Origin: an uncultured Planctomycetia bacterium
Lineage (GTDB): Bacteria; Planctomycetota; UBA1135; GCA-002686595
Direction of reading: 5' to 3'
NCBI GenBank assembly: GCA_937952135.1
Contig: CALFYL010000408.1
Coordinates: 1-64,000 of the forward strand
DNA length: 64,000 bases
The translations under genes were made by a program, and so were the position numbers. Under the pieces are notes generated by a model. The model ran no database searches. It saw only the letters and a program-made list of their open reading frames with translations, and was not told where the DNA came from. This document shows, piece by piece, positions 1-10,500 of the stretch (the stretch's first letter is position 1; each line of letters begins with the position of its first letter).

Positions 1-2
1 GC

Positions 3-2507
3 GCGCGCGTGCTCGGCGAGAGCGCGCGCGTGGCGCACCTCGACCCCGTTTCGATGACCGTCGGCGCGGCCGGCCGCTCGGCGCAGTTCCTCGCGCGCGG
101 GCCGTTCGATCTGCTCGTGCGCGGCGACGCGAGCCGCTTCGAGCTCGAGCTCAGCACGCGCGCGCTGGCGGGTCCGGTGGCGCTCGACGGCCACCTCGGC
201 GCCTTCGCGGTCGGCGACACGCTCGAACTCGACGCCGCGTCGGGCGGCCGCGCGACGCTGAGCTGCGCCGAAGCGCTCGACTTCGTCCTCGCCGCCTCCG
301 GTCCGCTCGCGGTGTTCGACGCTCGCGGTCGCGAAGTCGCGCGCACGGAAGTCGCGGGCGAGCTCCGCATCGCCGCCTCGCCCCTGGAGTCCTTCGAGCT
401 GCGCGCGGCGGCTGGAACCACCCGCGAAATCACGCTGCGCGCGGAGGCGACGGACGAGCGGCGAGTTTGCGCGCCTCTCGCGTCGCCCGAGGCCGAACGC
501 GTCGCCTTCGCGCTGCCGTTCGAGGCCCCGCTCGCGACGGAGAGCACGCAGGAGTTCGTCGCCGGCGAAGTGCTCGTGCGCGCCCGCCAAGGCGAAGCGC
601 TCGACGAGGAGCTTGCGCGCCGCGCGGGGCGCATCGCTCAACGGATCCCCGAAACCAGCGACCTGGTCTCGATCGAACTTCCCGCGGGTCTCGACGCCGC
701 CGAGAGCGCACGCACGACGCTGGCGCTGCTCGCGTCGTTCGAGGTGAGCGGCAAGGTCGAGTGGGCCGAGCCCAACCGGATCCGGCGCGCGCTCGGCGGC
801 GGCACGCTGACGCCGAACGACCCGTTCTACTCGCTGCAGTGGCACTACGAGCTCATCAAGCTCCCCGAGGCGTGGGACCTCGCGACCGGCGACGCGAACG
901 TGGTCATCGCGGTGATCGACACGGGCGAGCGCACCCATCCGGATCTCGACGCCAACACGGTGGCGGGTTTCGATTTCATCAGCAGCGCGACGAACGCGGC
1001 CGACGGCGACGGCATCGACGCCGATCCCACGGACGTGGGCGACGGCAACGGGTTCACGCCGTCGAGCTTCCACGGCACGCATGTCGCCGGGACGATCGGC
1101 GCGGTCTCGAACAACGCGACCGGCATCGCGGGCGTGAACTGGAACTGTTCGCTCACGCACTTGCGCGTGCTCGGCAAGCAAGGCGGAACGGACGCGGATA
1201 TCGCGCAGGCGGTGCGCTACGCGGCGGGGCTCAGCAACAGCTCGGGCACGCTGCCGGCGACCGCGGCGAAGGTGTTGAACCTCAGCCTCGGCGGGCCTGG
1301 CTCGTCGAGCACGATGCAGAACGTGATCACCGCCGCGCGCGCGGCCGGTTCGGTGATCGTCGCGGCCGCGGGCAACAACAACTCCGGCGAGAACTTCTTC
1401 CCGGCGAGCTACACCGGCGTGCTGTCGGTGTCGGCGGTCGATCTGAACGCGGAAAAGGCGCCGTACTCGAACTTCGGGCCCAACGTCGACCTCGCGGCGC
1501 CGGGCGGCGACACCTCGGCGAACCTCAACGGGGACCCGTACGTCGACGGCGTGCTCTCGACCTTGGTCGACGAGAACAACGGCTTTGCGCCGATGTACGT
1601 CTTCTATCAGGGCACGTCGATGGCTTGTCCGCACGTGGCGGGCCTGGCGGCGTTGATGCTCGACGCGAACCCCGCGCTGAGCGTCGCGGAGATCGAGATG
1701 ATCCTCCAGAGCACGACGATCGACCTCGGCGCTCCGGGGCGCGACAACCTCTACGGAAATGGCCTGATTCAAGCCGATCGCGCGCTCGTAGCGGCGCTCG
1801 GCACGGGGTCGCCGACGCCGGTGATCTCGATCTCGCCGAGCACGTTGAACTTCGGCTCGACCACGACCGAGCTCTCGATCCTCATCTCCAACGCGGGCGG
1901 CGGACTGCTCGACGTCGGCGCGCCGAGCTTCACTCCGATCTCCGGCGGAGCGTTCGCGAGTCTGCAAACCGTTCCGGGCGGCGCGTCGACCGACGTGTCG
2001 GCGGTCATCGTGACCGTCGACCGCACGGGGCTCGCCGACGGCGACTACCAGGGCACGATCGCGATCCCGAGCAACGGCGGCAACGTCGACGTCGACGTGT
2101 CGATGAGCGTGGCGACCGCGGTCGTGCCGACCGACGTGGATCTGTTCCTGCTGCTCGTCGAGTTCGACACGCTCGACACCGTTGCGCAAGCCGTTCTGAA
2201 CCCGACCACGACGCTTTCGTGGGAGTTCCTGGACGACGGGTTCGGCGGAGCGATTCCGGCGGGCGACTACTTGCTGGTGTGCGGTTCCGACGACGACGGC
2301 GACTTCTTCATCCTCGAGCCCGAGGACACCTACGCGGGCGCGTGGCCGACCTTGAACGAGATCGAGATCCTCTCGCTTTCGCGCGGCGACGATCTGACGG
2401 GGCTCGACTTCCCCGTGACGAGCTCGCAGTCGACGTTGAGCGCGCCCTCGAACCCGTGGGCCGCGCGCGGCGGTTTCCGGCTCCTGTCGCGCCCGACGCG
2501 CGAGTAG
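3..2507 (+). CDS. Secreted subtilisin-like serine protease (S8), 5' end cut by window
   Basis: This is a subtilase-family endopeptidase, probably exported. The frame is open to the left edge, so the true start and signal peptide may lie outside; a GTG occurs at position 9. Numbering from that GTG, residues 1-180 form a beta-rich region I do not recognise. Residues 185-260 look like a propeptide, and 275-600 are the S8 domain with the full triad: Asp304 in VIDTGE, His355 in HGTHVAG and Ser537 in GTSMACPH. After the catalytic domain come an Ig-like segment (about 610-700) and an Asp-rich C-terminal beta domain (about 705-810). It converges with the PrcB-type gene, with 9 bp between the stops. 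The catalytic call is firm; the substrate is unknown. Confidence 0.9.
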   Translation, partial: ARVLGESARVAHLDPVSMTVGAAGRSAQFLARGPFDLLVRGDASRFELELSTRALAGPVALDGHLGAFAVGDTLELDAASGGRATLSCAEALDFVLAASGPLAVFDARGREVARTEVAGELRIAASPLESFELRAAAGTTREITLRAEATDERRVCAPLASPEAERVAFALPFEAPLATESTQEFVAGEVLVRARQGEALDEELARRAGRIAQRIPETSDLVSIELPAGLDAAESARTTLALLASFEVSGKVEWAEPNRIRRALGGGTLTPNDPFYSLQWHYELIKLPEAWDLATGDANVVIAVIDTGERTHPDLDANTVAGFDFISSATNAADGDGIDADPTDVGDGNGFTPSSFHGTHVAGTIGAVSNNATGIAGVNWNCSLTHLRVLGKQGGTDADIAQAVRYAAGLSNSSGTLPATAAKVLNLSLGGPGSSSTMQNVITAARAAGSVIVAAAGNNNSGENFFPASYTGVLSVSAVDLNAEKAPYSNFGPNVDLAAPGGDTSANLNGDPYVDGVLSTLVDENNGFAPMYVFYQGTSMACPHVAGLAALMLDANPALSVAEIEMILQSTTIDLGAPGRDNLYGNGLIQADRALVAALGTGSPTPVISISPSTLNFGSTTTELSILISNAGGGLLDVGAPSFTPISGGAFASLQTVPGGASTDVSAVIVTVDRTGLADGDYQGTIAIPSNGGNVDVDVSMSVATAVVPTDVDLFLLLVEFDTLDTVAQAVLNPTTTLSWEFLDDGFGGAIPAGDYLLVCGSDDDGDFFILEPEDTYAGAWPTLNEIEILSLSRGDDLTGLDFPVTSSQSTLSAPSNPWAARGGFRLLSRPTRE

Positions 2508-2516
2508 CGGCGAAGG

Positions 2517-2978
2517 TCAGCGCGCGATGCGCGCTTCGATCGGAAGCGTCGTGCGCGGCACGAGCACGATCTCGTAGGGCGCGGTCAGCGCTTGCGTGAG
2601 GATCGCGCCCTCCGGCGGCGCCGTTTCGCGCGCATCGAGCACAAGCTGTCCGCCCTCCACCCTCGCGACTTCGACGGTCAGCGAGTATCCGCCGGTCGCG
2701 CGCGTGCCGAGCGAGACGAACACCGCCGTGTGCACGCCGAAATCGACCGCGGGGAGCGCCGGCGGAGGCAGGTAGATGCTCGCGTGGTCGGCCCAGAGCG
2801 AACTCCACTCGCTCTCGGTGCGTGCGGCCCGCGCCCCGGCGGTCGTGATGCCGCTCTGGACTCCGCGCTCGAGGCTCACGAGGTTCACGGAGTTCGCGGG
2901 GGACGGCGTTGGCTCCTGCTCAGGAGAACAACACGCTGCGCAAAACACGAGGGGCAAGGCCCGAAGTACGCGTCGCAT
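2517..2978 (-). CDS. PrcB_C-domain protein, putative lipoprotein
   Basis: This is a 153-residue exported protein. Residues 1-20 are hydrophobic and end in CAACC, an imperfect lipobox, so lipidation is possible but unproven. The rest matches the PrcB C-terminal domain in length and pattern: TESEWSSLW near residue 55, a VDF...VFVSLG strand, then a TGGYSLTV segment and a final PYEIVLVPR strand. The family is named after a Treponema denticola protein that associates with a subtilase (PrtP). That makes the convergent S8 protease next door suggestive, but a partnership here is inference. No catalytic residues are expected. Confidence 0.62.
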   Translation of the reverse strand: MRRVLRALPLVFCAACCSPEQEPTPSPANSVNLVSLERGVQSGITTAGARAARTESEWSSLWADHASIYLPPPALPAVDFGVHTAVFVSLGTRATGGYSLTVEVARVEGGQLVLDARETAPPEGAILTQALTAPYEIVLVPRTTLPIEARIAR

Positions 2979-3138
2979 GGCGTTTGCAGAGTAGCGCGCG
3001 AGGAGCGGGCGTCCACCCGCCCGGACGCGGCCGCGGCAGGTGGGGCCGAGAGACGCCGGTTAGCTCGTGCGCGAGTTGCGGGCGGCCCGAGGCAGCGTGC
3101 GCAGCAGCGACCTCACCGCGTCCTCGCCGGCGCTCCGC

Positions 3139-4725
3139 TCAGTAGACGCGCGCGCGGAACACGTCGCGGCCGAACAGGCACGTCGGGCTGCACTTGAGCT
3201 TGTCGTCGACGCCGTTGTCGTCGCCGGGGTGCAGCAGGTTCGACTCGCTCATGAACACGACGAAGCGCCCGTCGGCGCTCAGGCCGCAGTTGCCCCCGGA
3301 GCGCGCGTTCGCCTGAACGCCCTCGGGAGTGATCGACATGCGGCGCGTGCAGATGTCGCCGGGCTCGTCGAAGAAGCCGTCGCCGGAGACGTCGCGGTCC
3401 TGCACGAAAAAGTCGAGGAAGCCGCGCGTCGTGTCGTTGGGCACCAGGTTGCGGGCCGAGCTCGAGAAGGCGACGTAGCGGCCGTCGAAGGAGAGCGCGC
3501 CGTATCCGCTCGATCCGTTGGCCTGGCCGCCGGTGGAGGAGACGCTCACGCGCGCGCTGAGACCGAGCTCGAGGTCGCGCACGAACACGTCGGACTGGTT
3601 GTTCGTGTCGACACCCGGCGGAGTGATGTCGGTCGCCGTGCCTTCGAACACCACGAAGCGACCGTCGCCGGAAACGTGCGGCTTGCGGCTCACACCGTCG
3701 CCGCCGCGCGCCGACTCGAAGGCGACGCTCACGAGCTCGACCGCGCCCGTTGCGCGCCGGCACGCAAAGATGTCGAGCTGTCCGTCGTTGCCGTCCTCGC
3801 CGGCGAGCGTGCGCGCGGTGCTCGTGAAGGCGATCACCGCGCCATCGCCGCTGATCACCGGCTGCGAGGCCACATCGCGGTCGGCGCCCGGATCGCCGCT
3901 CGCGACGTCGCCCGCAAGCTGGCTCGTTCCGCGGTCGAGCCACTCGAAGCGCCGCACCGTGCGGTCGACGAGGTAGATGTGAACGAGTCCGTCCGTCGGA
4001 GCGGCCACTTGGCCGCTGCCGCCCGCGGCGAACACGGGTCCGATGTTGGTCGCCGCGCTCGAGAACGCCACGAAGCGGCCGTCGTGCGACACGCTGGGAT
4101 CCGAGCTCGCGGCGTCGAACTCCGTTCCGTCGAAGCCCTGGCTCAGGCGCACGATGCGTTGCGCGTCGACTTCGCACGCGAACACGTCCTCGAGTCCCTC
4201 CGCGTCGCCCTCGACGAGATTCGACGCCTTGCTCGCGAACACGACCCAGTTTCCGTCGCCGGAAAGCTCGGGAAAACCCGTGCTTTCGTTCGCGAACACG
4301 ACCTGGCCCTCCGTGGAGCGACCGCTGACGAGCACCGTTCGGCGCCGCTCGACGTCCCGCACGTAGATCTGCGTCACTCCGGCGGGCGGTGTCGCGCCGA
4401 TCAGCATGTCGGGAGCGTCGCAGTCGAAGGCGACGCGCGTTCCGTCGGCCGAGATCTTCGGATGCGACGCGTTCTTGCAGGCCGGCCGGCCGTCGCGGCA
4501 CGTCTGCGCCAGCGCTTCGGCGCTCGTGAAGCTCACGAGCTCGAGCGCGGCCGGCGGGCTCAGCGAATCGCACGGCCGATCCGCGTCGTTCGAATGGGAC
4601 GCGCGAGCTTCGACCGCTTCGCTTTGCGGCGCCTCAGGCTTCGGCGCATCGCGCTTGGACGGCGCGCAGCCCGCGATCAGCGACAGCGCTGCGAGCGCGA
4701 CTCCACGGTCTCGACGAGCGCTCAT
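3139..4725 (-). CDS. Seven-repeat TolB/PD40-like beta-propeller lipoprotein
   Basis: This 528-residue protein has a type II signal peptide (LIAGC, lipidated Cys20) followed by a short Pro/Glu-rich linker. Seven copies of the motif [IVL]S-x-DGRxVxF-x-S-x-A-T-N are visible, which suggests a single seven-bladed propeller. Each blade ends in a strand of the type DVFVRDxxxG. It probably acts as a surface or periplasmic binding scaffold; no enzyme motif is seen. Its ATG (4723-4725) directly abuts the stop of the upstream methyltransferase, so the two are probably co-transcribed. Unlike the propellers at 12.9 kb and 35.1 kb it lacks the Cys-rich C-terminal module. Confidence 0.85.
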   Translation of the reverse strand: MSARRDRGVALAALSLIAGCAPSKRDAPKPEAPQSEAVEARASHSNDADRPCDSLSPPAALELVSFTSAEALAQTCRDGRPACKNASHPKISADGTRVAFDCDAPDMLIGATPPAGVTQIYVRDVERRRTVLVSGRSTEGQVVFANESTGFPELSGDGNWVVFASKASNLVEGDAEGLEDVFACEVDAQRIVRLSQGFDGTEFDAASSDPSVSHDGRFVAFSSAATNIGPVFAAGGSGQVAAPTDGLVHIYLVDRTVRRFEWLDRGTSQLAGDVASGDPGADRDVASQPVISGDGAVIAFTSTARTLAGEDGNDGQLDIFACRRATGAVELVSVAFESARGGDGVSRKPHVSGDGRFVVFEGTATDITPPGVDTNNQSDVFVRDLELGLSARVSVSSTGGQANGSSGYGALSFDGRYVAFSSSARNLVPNDTTRGFLDFFVQDRDVSGDGFFDEPGDICTRRMSITPEGVQANARSGGNCGLSADGRFVVFMSESNLLHPGDDNGVDDKLKCSPTCLFGRDVFRARVY

Positions 4726-5418
4726 CTACTTCGCCTTGCTCGCGCGGATCCACAGCGAGCCGGCCTCGCGCACGGACTTCCATGTCTCCCAGCTCGGGTA
4801 GCACGAACTGGGCTTGAACTGGCTCGGATCGCCCGCGCCGCGCGAGTCCACGACGCGCTGCGTGGTCACGCTCGCGAATCCAGCCTGCTCGAAGGCGCGC
4901 GCCCACTCCGCGCTGCTCAGGAAGTGCATCGGCACGCCGGTCTTCGAGGACCAGCACTCCGTCGCGGCGTTGTCCTTGAAGTAGTCGATCACGATGTCCG
5001 CCGTTCCACCGGGCCTCAGGACGCGGAGGATCTCCTTCAACGCGGCGTCCAGGTCGACGGCGTAGTACAGCGCCTCCATCGAGAACACGCGCTGGAACTT
5101 GGCGTCCGGCGCGTCGATGTGCTCGAAGGTCCCGACGGCGTAGCGCGCGCGGATCGTCAAGCTGTGCAAGCGCTCCGCTTCGGCGACCACGGCCGGCGAA
5201 ACGTCGATCCCGAGCGCTTGCACGCCCGCGGCCAGCTTCGCGAGCTTTCGCGTCGCCCATCCGTTGCCGCAACCGAGGTCGAGGATCTGCTCTCCAGCCC
5301 GCACGCCCATTTTGGCGATCACTTGGGCGGCGACGTCCCCGTGCTCGACCTCCATGCCCGCCGCGCGGCCTTCCTGGCTCCAGCGATCGAAAGTCTGTGC
5401 GAGTTGCTCGTGGCTCAT
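4726..5418 (-). CDS. Class I SAM-dependent methyltransferase
   Basis: This is a 230-residue Rossmann-fold methyltransferase (Methyltransf_11/25 type). Motif I is ILDLGCGNG at about residues 45-53, followed by the acidic LGIDVS strand and a late RVLRPGG motif. The start was placed at the ATG giving MSHEQLAQTFDRW, because the frame further upstream runs into the divergent gene and has no protein-like character. The substrate cannot be told from sequence; similar enzymes act on small molecules or lipids. It is the first gene of a tight pair with the propeller lipoprotein (zero spacing) and is divergent from a second methyltransferase across only 57 bp. Confidence 0.85.
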   Translation of the reverse strand: MSHEQLAQTFDRWSQEGRAAGMEVEHGDVAAQVIAKMGVRAGEQILDLGCGNGWATRKLAKLAAGVQALGIDVSPAVVAEAERLHSLTIRARYAVGTFEHIDAPDAKFQRVFSMEALYYAVDLDAALKEILRVLRPGGTADIVIDYFKDNAATECWSSKTGVPMHFLSSAEWARAFEQAGFASVTTQRVVDSRGAGDPSQFKPSSCYPSWETWKSVREAGSLWIRASKAK

Positions 5419-5475
5419 GTTCGAGGCGCGGGTGAGTGGGCGAGCAGGATACTGTAGAAGGTCGCGCCGCGAACG

Positions 5476-6300
5476 ATGGAACTCCTGCAGCAACCCAAGC
5501 GCGCCGAGCGTCCCGTCTGCGCCCAGCGCCGGCCGTGGAAGGGCCGGCTGAACGCGTGGCGCAAGCGTTCGCCGCTCAATCCCTATTGGATCGAGCTGCG
5601 CGAGCTGCACGAAGCGGCGAAGCTCCTCGCGACGCACGCGGCCGGCCGAATGCTGGACATCGGTTGCGGCGAGCGGCCCTACGACGACTTGTTCCTGCCG
5701 CGCGTGACGCGCTACATCGGCCTCGAGTATCCGCCCGTCGCCGACAACCTGAACCCCGAGATCTGGGGCAAGCTGCACACCATCCGCCACATCGTCGACG
5801 TCTTCGGCGACGGCATGAAGTTGCCTTTTGCGGATGCGCGGTTCGACTCGGTGCTCGCACTCGAGATGCTCGAGCACGTCAGCCATTCCGACGCCTGCGT
5901 CGGCGAAGTCGCGCGCGTGCTCAAACCCGGCGGCGTGTTCTTGCTCACCGTGCCCTTCGTCGCGCCGCTGCATCAGTGGCCCTTCGACTACTTGCGCTTC
6001 ACGCCCAAAGGCATCGAAGCGCTGCTCGAGCGCCACGGCCTGAGAATCGAAACGCTCGAACCGCGCGGCAATTTCGCCTCCGCGACGGGCGCCACCGTTT
6101 CGCACTGGCTCCTGCGCGCACTCGGCGCGAGCGGTGTGAACCACGACGGCTCCGTGACGCTCTCGCGCTGGCGCGCACCCTTCGTGCTGCCGTTGATCGC
6201 GCTCGTGCAGCTCTTCTTCAGCGCCGCAGCCTCCTTCTCGAACGACAAGGGCTCGTGCCTCGGATATGCGGTGATCGCGCGCAAGCGCCAGCAGCCTTGA
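5476..6300 (+). CDS. Class I SAM-dependent methyltransferase
   Basis: This is a 274-residue methyltransferase with motif I MLDIGCGERPYDDLF (about residues 58-72), a YIGLEYPP acidic strand and the RVLKPGG motif. A HQWPFDYLRFT segment and a hydrophobic stretch near residues 235-255 (PLIALVQLFFSAA) follow, the latter suggesting membrane association. The DYLRFTPKGI signature is common in methyltransferases of polysaccharide and O-antigen clusters, so a glycan-related substrate is a reasonable guess. Its TGA stop directly abuts the TCA (reverse stop) of the convergent glycosyltransferase, leaving no intergenic bases. Confidence 0.85.
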   Translation: MELLQQPKRAERPVCAQRRPWKGRLNAWRKRSPLNPYWIELRELHEAAKLLATHAAGRMLDIGCGERPYDDLFLPRVTRYIGLEYPPVADNLNPEIWGKLHTIRHIVDVFGDGMKLPFADARFDSVLALEMLEHVSHSDACVGEVARVLKPGGVFLLTVPFVAPLHQWPFDYLRFTPKGIEALLERHGLRIETLEPRGNFASATGATVSHWLLRALGASGVNHDGSVTLSRWRAPFVLPLIALVQLFFSAAASFSNDKGSCLGYAVIARKRQQP

Positions 6301-7518
6301 TCACCCGCGTTCGAAGCGCGCGAGCAGATCGTCGAGCGGGTTGAAGACGACCTCCCAGTCGTAGTTCTGCTCGACGAACTCGCGGCCGCGGCGGCCGAGG
6401 GCGCGGGCGCGCTCGGGGTCGGCGAGCAGGTCGGAGATCGCGCGCACCTGCTCGTCGACGGTGTTCGCGAGCAGGAAGTCGCGACCGGCTTCGCCTTCGA
6501 CGCCCTGCGTGGCGGAGGTCGTGCCGACGACGGGCAGGCCCATGGCGAGCGCCTCGAGGACCTTGTTCTGGATGCCGCGTGCGATGCGCAGCGGAGCGAC
6601 GGAGATGGCGCCGCGGGCGAGGAACTCGCGCGGATCGTCGACGAAGCCGGTGACGGTGACGCCCGGCGAATTCGCGAGTGCCTTGACTTCGTCCGTGGGG
6701 CGCGAGCCGATGATCGTGAAGCGCGTTTCGGGGTGTTTTTGGCGCAATTTCGGCAGGATTTCGTTCACGAACCAGACGCAGCCGTCGATGTTCGGCAGGT
6801 AGTCCATGACGCCGACGAACACGAGATGGCCGGGCTCGGCGCGCTCCGGGCTCGGCTGATAGTGCGCGAGGTCGACGCCGTTGCGGAGCACGAGCGAGTG
6901 CGGCCCGGGGATCTCGCGCTGGAAGATCTGCTGCTCGAGCGGCGTGCAGAGCACGTTCTCGTCGAAGGCCGCGGCGATGCGGCGCTCGAAGTCGAGCAGC
7001 GTTCGGTGCTCGCGCGAATAGACCCAGCTCATCGGCCACTTCGTGCGCTCGGCGTATTGACGCCACTTGTCCGAATCGAGTTCAGCGAAGTGCATCACGC
7101 GATTGAGCTGCGCGTGCGGCTCGAGGAACGCGCCCATCGACGACGAGTACGCGTAGCCGACCTGGCAACTCGGCGCGAGCTCGTCGACGACGCGCTGCAA
7201 CTCCGACGAACCGTACGCGCCGAGCGTGAGCGGCTTGCCCGTGAGCAGCAGCGGAAGCGACGTGAGCTTCGTGCGCTTCAGGTCGATGCGGATCGCCGTC
7301 GTCGGCGCGCCGAGCTTCGTGAGCTCCTCCGCGGCCTTCACGTCGGCGTCGTCGTGCGCGAAGGCGACACAGTGCACTTCGTGCCGGCGCTTCATGCGCT
7401 CCACGAGCCGCCAGGTCGTGATCTTGTCGCCGCGGTTCGGCGGGTAGGGGACGCGCTGGGAGAGGAACAGGATGCGCACGGGGCCGCAGACGGTAGTGGG
7501 CGCGCCGCGCGGATTCAA
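6301..7518 (-). CDS. GT4 glycosyltransferase, Stp1-like (TIGR03087 type)
   Basis: This is a retaining GT-B glycosyltransferase of up to 405 residues. The N-terminal RVPYPPNRGDK motif and the overall pattern fit the sugar transferase family associated with PEP-CTERM/EpsH exopolysaccharide loci. The C-terminal domain carries PNIDGCVWF, then a GARP-like block and the nucleotide-sugar site around E-ALAMGLPVVGT. Two starts are possible: TTG at 7518, which overlaps the helicase stop by 4 bp, or GTG at 7479 (VRILFLSQRVPYPP), which gives a more usual N-terminus; neither has a clear Shine-Dalgarno. It follows the helicase in the same direction. No exosortase is seen here. Confidence 0.82.
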   Translation of the reverse strand: MNPRGAPTTVCGPVRILFLSQRVPYPPNRGDKITTWRLVERMKRRHEVHCVAFAHDDADVKAAEELTKLGAPTTAIRIDLKRTKLTSLPLLLTGKPLTLGAYGSSELQRVVDELAPSCQVGYAYSSSMGAFLEPHAQLNRVMHFAELDSDKWRQYAERTKWPMSWVYSREHRTLLDFERRIAAAFDENVLCTPLEQQIFQREIPGPHSLVLRNGVDLAHYQPSPERAEPGHLVFVGVMDYLPNIDGCVWFVNEILPKLRQKHPETRFTIIGSRPTDEVKALANSPGVTVTGFVDDPREFLARGAISVAPLRIARGIQNKVLEALAMGLPVVGTTSATQGVEGEAGRDFLLANTVDEQVRAISDLLADPERARALGRRGREFVEQNYDWEVVFNPLDDLLARFERG

Positions 7519-10500
7519 AACATCGAGTCGTCGGGCACGATGCGCGGCTCGGGCGGCGGCGCGCGCTCGGCGAAGGGCGTCGCGAGGCCGCGGCGACGGA
7601 TCTCATTGCCCAGGTGCATGTGTTCGAAGGCCGCGTCGAGCACCTTGTCCGTTCCGTCGAGGACGAGCTTCGCGCCGCCGCGCGGCCAGTCCGCATCCGC
7701 CGAGCGTCCGAGTTCCGAATCCACCGGCAACTCGCCGAGAAACAGCTTGTTCGCGCCGACGAGGATGCGCCGGTCGAGCACGAACACGCAGCCGCGGTCC
7801 GTCTCGCGCCGCATCAGGCGCCCGAAGCCTTGGCGGAACTTCGAGAGCGCGCGCGGCAGATAGATTCGTCGGCGTTGTTCGCTCTGTCCCAGGGCGGCGC
7901 ACTGCGCGTGGTGGTAGCGGTCGGGCACGCCGTAGGGGAGCTTGACGATCACCAAGTACTCGAGCGTTTCGCCCGGAAAGTCAGCCCCGTACCAGAACGT
8001 GTCGACGCCGAGCAGGACGGAATTCGGGCGCGTGCGGAACAGGTCGGCGAGCTCTTCCTTGCGCACGCCGGCCATGCCTTGGAACCAAAGCGGAATGCCG
8101 CGCGCGCGGAAGAAGCCCACGAGCTCTTCACCGGTGCGGCGCGCTTCGTCGGCGTTCGTGAAGAGCGCGAGCACGCGTCCGCGGGTGCGCTCGGCGAGGT
8201 GCGCGAGGAAGCGCCGCACGTAACTTTGGAAGTCGCTGCGCGCGCCGGCGACGTCCGGCGGATCGTTCGGGACACCGATGAGGACGCGCGAGTAGTCGAA
8301 CGGATCCTCGGCGCGGAACGTGACCACCTCGCTTGGCGCGCGCGTTTCGTCCTCGAGGGGTTCGCGCGCGCGGTCGAGGCCCAGGTAGCCCATCGAAGTC
8401 TCGAAGCCGCCGCGCAACCAGGTCGTCGCCGAGATCAGCACGGCGCCGTCGAGCGCGGGGTAGTAGTTGCGGCCGAGCAGCTCGTTGGGGAGCAGGACGC
8501 GCGCCGCGAGCAGATCCTGACCGCGCGAATCGACCTCGATGTCGTAGAAGCGCTCCTTCGCGAAGGCGGGCTTGCCGTCGACGACGGGCGCGAAATTCTC
8601 GAGCGGTTCGCGCCACTCGAACAGATCGCCGCGCGCGAGCTCAAGCGAACGGCGCAGCTTCGCCACGCCCGGCGCCTGCACGCCGTCGAGCAGACCGACG
8701 ATCTGGCTCAATTCGCTCTCGAGCTCCGTCGCGGCCGCGAGCAGCTCGCCGCGCGCGTCGAACAACGCCTTGGCGCCGGTGATGACGCGCACTTCGGGCT
8801 TGCGTTCGACCTCGGCGTCGAGCGCGCCGAGGTATTCGCGGAGCAGGGAATGCTCGTCGCGCGCCTCGCGCTTGCGGCGCTGCTCGTCGCGCCAGGCCTT
8901 GAACGCGTCGACCGACGCTTGCAACGCCTCGAGCCCGCTCCAAGCCTTCAACCACGCGGCGTTCGCGGCCTGCGAGTGCGCGGAGAGCTCGGCGCTCTGG
9001 ATCGCGAGCCGCTCCAGCCGGTCGAGCACGGCGCGCGAATTCGTCCGACCCGGCTGGCGCAGGTGCGTCAGGTGCTCGTGGATCTCGCGCAGCGTGACCT
9101 TGAAGCTCCACGCGCCGCCGCACTGATCGTGCAGGTGCTCGCACTCGTCGAAGATCGCGTGCTTGAACATCGCCTGGCGCACGAGCGCGAAGGCGTGGTT
9201 CGTGATCAGGATGTGGCTGCGCTCGGCGCGCAGCCGCGAAACCTCCGCCGCGCACGTGTCGCGGTCGTTGCGCGCCGAACAGCAGCCGAGCGCTGCGTGC
9301 GTCGCGCGGACCAGCGAGCCGAGCTCGCGCACGTAGCTCGCCGTCCCCTGCGCACCGAGGGCGAGCGGGCAGCGCATGGGAAAGCGATCGAGGTCGCCGT
9401 TTTCGTCGAGCAACGCGAACTGCGCGAGGCTCGTCCACGCGAGCCACGCTTCGCCACTGTCGTTCTCGGCCGGCGCGTGAAGCCGCAGCGCGCGCCAACA
9501 CACGTAGTTCTCGCGCCCTTTGAGCAGCGTGATGCGCGGCTCCTCCGTCACGCCGATCGACTTCAGCGCCGCCAGCGCGCGCGGCGCCTCCGAATCGAGC
9601 GCCTGGTCCTGCAGCGCTTTGGTGTAGGTCGAAATCGCGACGCGGACGTTGTTTCGCAGCGACCACAGCATCGCCGGCACGAGGTAGGAGAGCGTCTTGC
9701 CGGTGCCGGTCGGAGCGTGCACGAGCATCAACTTCCTCGCGCAGAACCAGCGCCCGACCTCGCGCGCGACATCGTGTTGACCCTTGCGGTACGAAGGCTC
9801 GGCGCCGGGACGCGCGAAGAGCGCGGGCAGGCGTTCCTCGAACAGCTCGTCGAGCGCGTCGAGGTCGGCGCTCGCCAGCGGCTCCGCGCTCTCGCTCGAC
9901 ACGGGCACCGTCGGCAACGTCTTCCATTGCGCGCCGACATCGGCCCAGCGCGGCCGCAGGATGTCCGCGAGGCCCCACAACGCGCCGTCGGAGTTCTCGG
10001 GCCGCGATTCTTGCGCCAGCGCGAGCAGACCGTCGCGCGCGCCGCCATCGTCGCGCCACAGGCTCGGCTGTTCGATCAGCGCGGCGATGCACGCGAGCGC
10101 ACTCGCGGTGGTCGGCGCGCCCTCGGTCAACCGGCGCCAGCTCGAGGTCCAGCCGGCGGCGACGAGCGCGTGGACTTCGTGGGACAAGCGCGCGAAACGC
10201 TCGACGATCTCCGACAGCTCTGCGCGCACCTCCTGCGGCGCGAGGCCCAGCTCCACGCGGCGTCGCGAGCGCATCGGGAACAGCAGCGCTTCGACCTCGT
10301 CGAGCCCGATGGCGCGCAGCGCCTCTCCGTCGGACGCGCGAAATCGCTGCGCCCAGGCGGAGAAGCCCTCCGCCGACGCGACAACGATGCTCGCGCCACG
10401 CACGAGCTGCGAGAAGCTCGTCCAAGCCTCGCGCGCGTCGCCGCTTACGTCCAACTCGCGCGCCTCGTCTCCACCGTCCGCGCCGCGCCGCAGCACTCGC

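Noticed and set aside
6301..7518. Evidence for an exosortase/PEP-CTERM system from the Stp1-like transferase
   Set aside because: No exosortase, no PEP-CTERM tail and no other member of that system is in the window.
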